This document shows positions 17,560 through 23,531 of a stretch of DNA of 27,304 nucleotides, in pieces. Both the position numbers and the translations under genes were made by a program. Each line of letters opens with the position of its first letter. The stretch's first letter is position 1. The stretch is from an uncultured Lachnospiraceae bacterium (lineage in GTDB: Bacteria > Bacillota > Clostridia > Lachnospirales > Lachnospiraceae). Below the pieces are notes generated by a model. It made no database searches. It saw nothing but the letters and a program-made list of their open reading frames with translations, and was not told the DNA's origin. The stretch covers positions 92,613 through 119,916 of the forward strand of contig CAJTRU010000002.1 of assembly GCA_910579085.1 (NCBI GenBank), read 5' to 3'.

Positions 17560-18483
17560 CCTTATAAGCTCTAATGTTTCTTTATCTATTACTATATCTG
17601 ACTGCCTGAGCCTGTTTAATACGTCAAAAAATTTGTTTTTATCTTCTATTGTAAAGTAAAGTTTAAGCTGGCATGTATATGTTGACAGTTCTCCAGGATA
17701 AAGTTCCCTGCTCCTTTCACACCACAGTTCCATATCCTTATATTCTTTTATGCCAAGCAGCCTTAGACATATCCATTCCATATATTCAGGTGTAAGTTTT
17801 TCCTTATCCTTCATGTACAGGAAGCCTGCTGCTTCTTCCATCATCTTAACATAAGTATGTTGTTCCATATCATGGAATACATCCTGTGCAAGTACACTGT
17901 TCATATATTCAACAAGTATGCTGGCATACTCTACAGACTGTTCACCATCCTGCTTTATTGCATTATAAAGTTCCTGTGACTTCTGCCTGAAGTCATTTAA
18001 CTCATCCCTTAAAACTGAGGCAGCGTAGTGTGATGTTTCAGTATCTTCGCTGTTTAATGCAAGGGCAATGGATGCAAGTGAGTTTTTAACATCACCACGC
18101 ACTACATTTAAAACAAGTGTCCTTAAACTGTCTTTGTCACTAACTGCAAGTGCTTCCTCTATAGGGGCAAGGTTTCCCTCCCTTTCAGTATCTGCCCTTT
18201 TATGTACTTTTACCCTGTCTTTGGAAAAAATTACATCTGCAAGGTCAGCCCCCTGCCTGAATACAGTCCGGTATATTGCATAGCCCGTAAAAAAAAACAT
18301 AGGGCCAGTAACAGGGCATAAAACCATAATAATAAATTTAATTACATATCCAGCCTTGTTGTCCCTGCCTTCTTCAATACATTTCCTTTTATCCACATGC
18401 ACTATATTCCATATAAGGTAAACCAGTGATACAATGGTGTTAATAAAAATAACCAGTATAAAACATAGTTCCATATATGTCAT
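17548..18483 (-). CDS. PelE-like membrane protein with helical-repeat domain
   Basis: A 311-aa protein with two N-terminal membrane segments (about 4-29 and 46-72), followed by a fully helical, charged cytosolic region. The C-terminal part (about 225-305, LRLLGIKEYKDMELWCERSR, then ELYPGELSTYTCQLKLYF) resembles a TPR-type repeat. This layout, and the position directly after PelD, fit PelE, which binds PelD and PelF in the inner-membrane complex. Its ATG overlaps the PelD fusion stop (ATGA, 4 bp), so translation is coupled. The last codons (RIFS, stop) lie in the inverted repeat of the element at 17456-17559, so the original C-terminus may have been altered. Sequence similarity to Pseudomonas PelE is not obvious by eye. 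Confidence 0.7.
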   Translation of the reverse strand: MTYMELCFILVIFINTIVSLVYLIWNIVHVDKRKCIEEGRDNKAGYVIKFIIMVLCPVTGPMFFFTGYAIYRTVFRQGADLADVIFSKDRVKVHKRADTEREGNLAPIEEALAVSDKDSLRTLVLNVVRGDVKNSLASIALALNSEDTETSHYAASVLRDELNDFRQKSQELYNAIKQDGEQSVEYASILVEYMNSVLAQDVFHDMEQHTYVKMMEEAAGFLYMKDKEKLTPEYMEWICLRLLGIKEYKDMELWCERSRELYPGELSTYTCQLKLYFTIEDKNKFFDVLNRLRQSDIVIDKETLELIRIFS

Positions 18484-20666
18484 ATTGCAACATCCTCCTC
18501 AATCTGGCATGGAAACCCTTTTTCAATAAAACGCCTGCGTACAAATTCAGCATCATTTATACTTGTGTTAGAAAGAAGCGCATAAACCTTTCCGTCTTTA
18601 AGTTCACCAAGATAATCCGTCTGGCGTACAAGCGGGCTTAATTCCCGGCTTATTTCAATCTTCTGCATTATGCCTGTTTCTATTGAAACTAATGTACATT
18701 CAGTAAGGTTCTTAGTCTTGGCATTAAGGTATGCCCTTACAAGTGAAGTAAATGCCCCTTCTTCAAGTATATTAGTACCTTGTATATAGCGCTGCTCTTC
18801 CAGTGCAGACATATACCTTGTTGCCCTGATTACTGCATTCTGGATAAGGTATCCTATAATAGTCAGCAAGTTTGCCTGGCCAAGTGTCATTCTTTCCCAA
18901 GGTATTCCCCATACCATAAGTATAAGCTGCATCTCATCTTCCGAATAAATTGCATTTGCCATAAGTGGAAACTGTTCGTCCATATCCCTGTTTATATAAA
19001 CCTTTTTATCAACCATGCTTTCATACATCACACCCATATTCTGGTAATTTATGGAGTTGCCAAGGCTGCGTGCCTTAACTGATGTTGCTGAAAAAAGCCT
19101 TGCATAAGACCTGTTTGCAACCATATAAATTGCTACATCCTTGCTTCCCATAAGCTTTGAAAGTACTTCCGCTGCATAGAATATAACTTCCTCTGGCTCA
19201 TACTTGTCAAGCCTTGAAGTAATTTCATATATCTTGCCAAAGCTGTCATTCTGGTTTACAAGCTGGTCTGAAAGTATTTCCTTAACCCTTACATTGCTGA
19301 CATTAATATCCGATATATCATCAAGCTGCCCAGATAAATACTTTATCTCATGCTCATCTTCTTCCTTAACCATGCGCAGCTCATCCCTCATATATCCAAC
19401 AGCAAGCCCTAATATCATAAGCTGTGCTATCCATATATATGTATTATAGTCAAGCAGCACATCAAAGCCTGTACGGTTGTACATCTGCCTGAAACAATAG
19501 CCTGCAACTGCAAGGAGTGATGAAAATATAGCCTGCTGCTGGCCATGTACAATAGCAAAAAGCAGTACATACAATAAATAAAAATCTATATGTGAAAAGA
19601 ACTGGCTGCCTGTTGCCCTGTTATTTAACATAAAAAATGGAATAAATAAAACAAGGTTCTCTACAAACGGGACTGCTGCAATAAAAAGCCCTTTTGTTTT
19701 CATCTTAAGGCGCTCCATAAAACCTCTTGGGGCTTCATCAAGCCTGCTGAACTTTGCAGCATTTTTCTTTAAATATTTAGCAAGTTCTGAAAGGGCCTTT
19801 ACAGGCGTATGCCTGATTTGTATTCCAAATTCATCCTCAAAACGCTGGCTTGACAGTATAACTCCAAAATCCTTGCCAGAATTTTCTTCTGCGATTTTAA
19901 CTTTGCTGCTGCCACCAAGGGCATTTTGTATAATCTTTGCCATATCAGCCTCTTGCACTGGTTCAGGGCATGATATCTGGTATAAATTATAATCATGCCT
20001 TTTTGTGCTTGCCATTTTATAAATAAATTCCACGGCATCCGAAGCATATATTACCGAATGGCGGCGCTGTGCATTTATTGTTATTTCGCCAGTGTCAATA
20101 GCTGCCATGCACATTTTGGCACATAACCTGTCCATTCCGGCAGGTCCAGCTGGTATGCTGTACATATGCCCAAGCCTTAACACAACAATATCTGCATCCA
20201 GCATCTTCTGGTAATTAATGCACATTTCCTCGCCAATAGCAACCGCCTGGCCTTTTTGTGTATATGCTGTATAAGGCTCTTCCTCTTCTACTTCATAAGT
20301 ATATGACTTCTGGTATACCTCTTCAGAAGAAAGATATATAAAACGTCCCTTATTAGCGGCAGCAAAACCAAGCAGTATATTCATAAGCCCAGATGAATAT
20401 TTTACTGCTGTATTCTGTGCATCATCCCATGTAAAGTTCATATCATAAGCACCTGTAAAAATAGAAACATCAGGCTTGACACTTTCAAATACTTCCCTTA
20501 TACAGACGTTATTATATTCAAAATGGTATGTTTCAAATACTTTCTGGAAACTGTAGTTTTCCTTCTTTTCCTCGGTAAGCACATAAACTTTATGTCCCTC
20601 CTTGGCAAGCTTATCAACTAACAAACGCATAAAACTGCTTATACCGCCAATTAATAGAATATCCAT
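18480..20666 (-). CDS. pelD: epimerase-like domain fused to PelD-type c-di-GMP receptor
   Basis: A 728-aa fusion. Residues 1-300 form an extended short-chain dehydrogenase/nucleotide-sugar epimerase-like domain (LLIGGISSF near the start, YLSSEEVY at 111-118, YTQK at 135-138). Then come about four membrane segments (327-346, 361-379, 380-397, 410-426), a short coiled coil, a GAF domain (about 480-615) and a degenerate GGDEF domain. That last domain lacks GGDEF (KDGK in its place) but keeps an I-site-like RQTD (681-684). Membrane-GAF-degenerate GGDEF is the layout of PelD, which binds c-di-GMP to switch on Pel synthesis. The front domain may equal a fused PelX-type epimerase. Its glycine motif and Tyr-Lys spacing are atypical, so activity is doubtful. 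It starts 19 bp after the PqqD-like gene. Confidence 0.88.
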   Translation of the reverse strand: MDILLIGGISSFMRLLVDKLAKEGHKVYVLTEEKKENYSFQKVFETYHFEYNNVCIREVFESVKPDVSIFTGAYDMNFTWDDAQNTAVKYSSGLMNILLGFAAANKGRFIYLSSEEVYQKSYTYEVEEEEPYTAYTQKGQAVAIGEEMCINYQKMLDADIVVLRLGHMYSIPAGPAGMDRLCAKMCMAAIDTGEITINAQRRHSVIYASDAVEFIYKMASTKRHDYNLYQISCPEPVQEADMAKIIQNALGGSSKVKIAEENSGKDFGVILSSQRFEDEFGIQIRHTPVKALSELAKYLKKNAAKFSRLDEAPRGFMERLKMKTKGLFIAAVPFVENLVLFIPFFMLNNRATGSQFFSHIDFYLLYVLLFAIVHGQQQAIFSSLLAVAGYCFRQMYNRTGFDVLLDYNTYIWIAQLMILGLAVGYMRDELRMVKEEDEHEIKYLSGQLDDISDINVSNVRVKEILSDQLVNQNDSFGKIYEITSRLDKYEPEEVIFYAAEVLSKLMGSKDVAIYMVANRSYARLFSATSVKARSLGNSINYQNMGVMYESMVDKKVYINRDMDEQFPLMANAIYSEDEMQLILMVWGIPWERMTLGQANLLTIIGYLIQNAVIRATRYMSALEEQRYIQGTNILEEGAFTSLVRAYLNAKTKNLTECTLVSIETGIMQKIEISRELSPLVRQTDYLGELKDGKVYALLSNTSINDAEFVRRRFIEKGFPCQIEEDVAI

Positions 20667-20685
20667 ATCTGCTTAATGCCCCTTT

Positions 20686-21003
20686 TTAGTTATGCTTCCC
20701 TTCAGTAAACCCTTTACATGATATCCCTTGTTCCACAAGCTGGTTTATAAACTGTATAATATCCTGCTGTGCTTCTTCTTCTGGTATATTGTATTCCATA
20801 GCAAGTTTTTCTGCAATACATGTAACAGAAAGCCCCTCTGCCAGGGACTGCCATATATATGCGCCGCCTTCATTAATAACTACAGGCGGCCTGTATGGAA
20901 AGCCAGGCTGTTCCATATCAAGAAGCCAGTACCTGCCGGCTGCTTTACGCAACATATACCTGTCCCTGGCAGGGTTTGCAGGGTTTTCTGGACTATATGC
21001 CAT
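20686..21003 (-). CDS. PqqD-like (RRE-fold) small protein, first gene of the Pel operon
   Basis: The product has 105 aa from the ATG at 21003. The frame extends to an ATG at 21060, but a promoter-like sequence lies over that point (see 21051-21079), so the transcript probably starts after it; GGGG lies 9 bp before the chosen start. The body reads RYMLRKAAGRYWLLD (about 15-29), then VVINEGGAYIWQSLAEGLSV (about 41-60) and EEEAQQDIIQFINQLVEQGI. This is the PqqD pattern of an N-terminal beta part, N-E-x-G-x-x-I-W, and a C-terminal helical part. PqqD-fold domains bind leader peptides of ribosomal peptides, but no precursor or radical-SAM enzyme is present here. Its role in a Pel operon is unknown; adaptor or regulator are possibilities. 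Confidence 0.8.
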   Translation of the reverse strand: MAYSPENPANPARDRYMLRKAAGRYWLLDMEQPGFPYRPPVVINEGGAYIWQSLAEGLSVTCIAEKLAMEYNIPEEEAQQDIIQFINQLVEQGISCKGFTEGKHN

Positions 21004-21050
21004 AAAAAATGCCCCATTTCCCGATGATAAAAAATAATTATATAAATATG

Positions 21051-21079
21051 ATTTTATCATCCAAAGGCAAATTGGTCAA
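21051..21079 (-). promoter_or_regulatory. probable promoter of the Pel operon
   Basis: On the minus strand TTGACC (21079-21074) and TAAAAT (21056-21051) are 17 bp apart. A second -10-like TATAAT lies just downstream. Either would place the start inside the first codons of the longest reading of the PqqD-like gene, which supports the internal start at 21003. Confidence 0.55.
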
Positions 21080-21299
21080 TCTATATTAAAATAATTTACA
21101 GTTATCATTTTTTATGTTGGACTGGCGGACGGTTTTTAATGCCAGAGCCAGAATATTCCATACAGGGGCACGCTTGCGCTACGGTACAATGTCATTTAGT
21201 TAAGGATGATTGTTTAAAAATATCATATATTGTATAGGCTGGCAAATCCAAAGTGTCTTCCATGAACAAAGCACGCTTTCGCTTGAACTCGCACGCAAT

Positions 21300-21353
21300 G
21301 GTGCATAAAGCCCCTATGTTCCTACGGAACATTTAACACGGGGCTTAAGCACC
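21300..21353. repeat. tip hairpin of module P
   Basis: GGTGC, AAGCCCC (separated by ata from it) and ATGTTCC pair with GGAACAT, GGGGCTT and GCACC around a TAC loop. Its flanks (CATAAAGCCC ... GGGCTTAA..., then CCAGCGG) are shared with the hairpin at 21471-21575. Confidence 0.7.
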
Positions 21354-21470
21354 AGCGGCTTCGTACAGCTTGTTCATGTAAGCACATTTGGAATTTGCCA
21401 GCCAGTCTGCTCTTTGGCACCTTCCAAAAACATTCCTGTCATCCCCTTAACTTAATGACATTACGCTACG

Positions 21471-21575
21471 TTAACCCACCGGGCGGCACATAAAGCCCAT
21501 ATATTATATATTCCAGATAAAACTTACGTTTTCTTGTAATATATAATATATGGGCTTAAATGCCAGCGGGGTTAA
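21471..21575. repeat. side-branch hairpin of module P
   Basis: A perfect 20-bp inverted repeat (21493-21512 / 21538-21557, starting AAGCCCATAT) is enclosed by GGCA/TGCC and TTAACCC/GGGTTAA. The loop is 25 nt. The flanking words match those of the hairpin at 21300-21353, so the two are probably related copies. Confidence 0.75.
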
Positions 21576-21624
21576 AGTGTTTCTTTTACGGAATAATTCG
21601 TGGCATCTGGCACGCAAAACCTGT

Positions 21625-21860
21625 CACTGGCAGCCTGCAATAAAACACAAAATAAAAAAGATAACTGGAAATGGAGGTGGCGGGGAATGATTTTGCTAAT
21701 CACTTATTATACAGTGTAATAATTACTGTTGTATGTGTATTAATACAAAATTTATGCCACTGTACTGCCGTTTGTCTAAACTACCTTCACCTGCCATAAT
21801 TTCCAGTTATAGCAGTAAATGCTTTTTGTGTTTTTGCCATGATACAGCAGGTTTCCAGTG
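21625..21860. repeat. palindromic module Q (236 bp, non-coding)
   Basis: The left arm (CACTGG...CCTGC, AAAACACAAAA, ATAACTGGAAAT, GGTG; 21625-21680) is mirrored by the right arm (CACC, ATTTCCAGTTAT, TTTTTGTGTTTTT, GCAGG, CCAGTG; 21787-21860). The centre has ATTTTG/CAAAAT and a TTATTA/TAATAA hairpin (21703-21723). Pairing is interrupted by bulges. Confidence 0.6.
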
Positions 21861-22038
21861 TTCCAGTTAAACATTATTCCATGACAGGGACACTTCAGCA
21901 CCGCCAGTGTTTGTATCCCGTTTTAAATATAAAAAAGGAACGATAGTTTCTTTTTTATATTCAGGGATACTATGCACTGCTGCGTGGGCTGACGTAGTGA
22001 GAACGTGCCCTGGAATGGAATATGTTTAAACTGGACAC
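21858..22038. repeat. palindromic module R (181 bp, non-coding)
   Basis: Outer arms 21858-21896 / 22001-22038 share TCCAGTT, AAACAT, ATTCCAT and CAGGG. An inner hairpin at 21913-21970 pairs GTATCCC with GGGATAC and AATATAAAAAAGGAAC with GTTTCTTTTTTATATT (one G-T pair in the plus-strand sense). It begins 17 bp past the stop of the propeller-like gene. The A/T-rich inner hairpin might act as a weak bidirectional terminator. Confidence 0.65.
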
Positions 22039-22055
22039 AGAAACCCTGCGTCCAC

Positions 22056-23279
22056 TTACAAATTGGCATCATTATATCCAAGTGATGACCATATTTCAGA
22101 GATGTTTATGCCATCTGCATTTAATACTATTATCCCTGTGCCTGTATTGTCATACATTCCATTGTTTACAAGTGTATACAGGTATTCACCATCTGTATGC
22201 AGACATTCTGCAAAATAATTACTGTCTGTAGCGGAGTATGCATCTTCCACTTTTACTGTTTTAACCTTATCCTTAACAGGGTCATATACATTTATGCTGC
22301 CGCTAATATTACTTCTGGTATACATATATCCACTATTGTTTAACTGTACCATACCGGAGATATTTAAGGCTGCTTTTAATTTCTGTTTCTTTCCGTCTTC
22401 CAGGTTTATTACATTTAATGTTAATTCATTATCTTCTAATGCATTATAGTAGCATTTTCCATCTGCTATCTTAACACGTACTGCATTTTCACTTGCAGGT
22501 AAAAGAAGCTGCTCACTGCCATTTTCAAGGTTTATTATATTATATGCCCTGTCCCTGTATACAATGGCATATTTACCATATCTTTCCTGCATTGTGCCGT
22601 TTTCCTGTTTTGAAGCAGACTTATGTACTTTGCCATCACTAAATGAGTAAAAACCATACTCTTCTTTCTGTTCTTTGGCATCAGGCCCTGTAAACCATGA
22701 ATAATAAAGACCATCATTGCATACTGCCAGGTTTTTGGCTTTTGTTTCTGCCAGTTCCTTAAATTTCCCTGTATTTACATTAAAAGAACATATTTTGCCT
22801 TCATATGAAGGTGTAATATCTGCTTTATATGTTTTGCCTGTTTCATCATAAATGCAATAGATATAACCATCCATATAGCATATTTCTGATACCCATTTGT
22901 CAAGGATAAGCTTAGTTTCACCATCCTTCCAGTAATACAGGTAATTGTCATAATACCAGTTTACATAATATATACCACCATTATCCCTGTCTGCACATAT
23001 TGCATTGCTTCCTTTGTACAAAGCATATTTTGCTTCATCCTCTTTAGTCCATTCTGCCCCTTTAAATGCAGTTTTATTTTTTATTTCTGGTAATGCATCC
23101 TTTTTGTCTGTTTTACTTTTTTCTTTTGTACTTTTTGTTACTTCCTTTGCCATAACTGTTTTTTCTGCTGTAGTTCCTGGCTCTTGTAGTTTTTCACTGG
23201 AATTGTTTAAACTATACCCTGCAAATAATAATGGAAGTGCAATTCCTGCTACAATAATTGGTTTAATTATTTTACCCAT
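22056..23279 (-). CDS. secreted protein with propeller-like repeats (DUF5050-like), function unknown
   Basis: A 407-aa protein. Residues 1-22 (MGKIIKPIIVAGIALPLLFA) form a signal peptide or membrane anchor without a lipobox cysteine, and a Lys/Glu/Thr-rich spacer follows (about 28-75). The rest has repeated blade-like units with aromatic strands (GGIYYVNWYYDNYLYYWKDG, DGYIYCIYDETGKTYK, NDGLYYSWF, DGEYLYTLVNNGMYDNTGTG), each followed by short turns. This resembles DUF5050/beta-propeller cell-surface proteins of clostridia. AAAGGAGA lies 5 bp before the ATG. It sits between the GH16 gene and the structured region, in its own unit. A surface sensing or binding role is possible, but nothing identifies a ligand or catalytic site. 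Confidence 0.78.
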   Translation of the reverse strand: MGKIIKPIIVAGIALPLLFAGYSLNNSSEKLQEPGTTAEKTVMAKEVTKSTKEKSKTDKKDALPEIKNKTAFKGAEWTKEDEAKYALYKGSNAICADRDNGGIYYVNWYYDNYLYYWKDGETKLILDKWVSEICYMDGYIYCIYDETGKTYKADITPSYEGKICSFNVNTGKFKELAETKAKNLAVCNDGLYYSWFTGPDAKEQKEEYGFYSFSDGKVHKSASKQENGTMQERYGKYAIVYRDRAYNIINLENGSEQLLLPASENAVRVKIADGKCYYNALEDNELTLNVINLEDGKKQKLKAALNISGMVQLNNSGYMYTRSNISGSINVYDPVKDKVKTVKVEDAYSATDSNYFAECLHTDGEYLYTLVNNGMYDNTGTGIIVLNADGINISEIWSSLGYNDANL

Positions 23280-23324
23280 ATTGTCTCCTTTCCGCCATAC
23301 AGGCTGTTAAAATATGTTTTTTAC

Positions 23325-23342
23325 CAGTTACTTATGTAACTG
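23325..23342. promoter_or_regulatory. operator-like perfect inverted repeat upstream of the propeller-like gene
   Basis: CAGTTAC-TTAT-GTAACTG is a perfect 7-bp inverted repeat 46 bp before the ATG at 23279. It could be a repressor site or a leader hairpin. The very AT-rich stretch 23343-23460 next to it probably holds the promoter, but no hexamer pair stands out. Confidence 0.35.
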
Positions 23343-23469
23343 TTTTTATATTACTATAAACAATTAATGCACACAAGTATTCTAACGCAATATTAAATCA
23401 ATGTTAAATAGTTATTAATCAAATATTAATCTTTTTATATAATACTATTATAGTATAAACTGATAACAT

Positions 23470-23508
23470 AAAAACCCCATTGCCAGTATTTTCCTGGCAA
23501 CAGGGCTT
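23470..23508 (-). terminator. intrinsic terminator of the GH16 gene
   Basis: On the minus strand the stem CCC-tgtt-GCCAG / CTGGC-aat-GGGG, with a short A-rich loop, is followed by TTTTT. It lies about 25-60 bp after the GH16 stop. Confidence 0.8.
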
Positions 23509-23531
23509 AAAATGCTAATATAACTATTATA

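Larger units (their letters stand above)
21141..21611. repeat. branched palindromic module P (471 bp, non-coding)
   Basis: Nested imperfect inverted repeats: outer arms 21141-21159 / 21590-21611 (GCCAGAGCCAGAATATTCC against its complement with small bulges); middle arms 21188-21209 / 21439-21462; inner arms 21237-21272 / 21368-21403 (36 nt, near complete). Two hairpins lie inside: one at the tip (21300-21353) and one as a side branch (21471-21575). Arms differ by bulges and a few mismatches, as in a folded RNA. No reading frame of note is present. Confidence 0.7.

Noticed and set aside
17422..17560. Element in the Pel operon as a c-di-GMP riboswitch
   Set aside because: I could not find the conserved GEMM core (GNRA tetraloop stem and its receptor) and it is not in a leader.
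21141..22038. Palindromic region as a CRISPR array
   Set aside because: There are no regularly spaced identical repeats with unique spacers, and no cas genes; the repeats are inverted and imperfect.
21141..22038. Palindromic region as a group II intron or a known IS
   Set aside because: No domain V-like hairpin with a bulged GNRA stem was recognised, and no reverse transcriptase or transposase frame exists.
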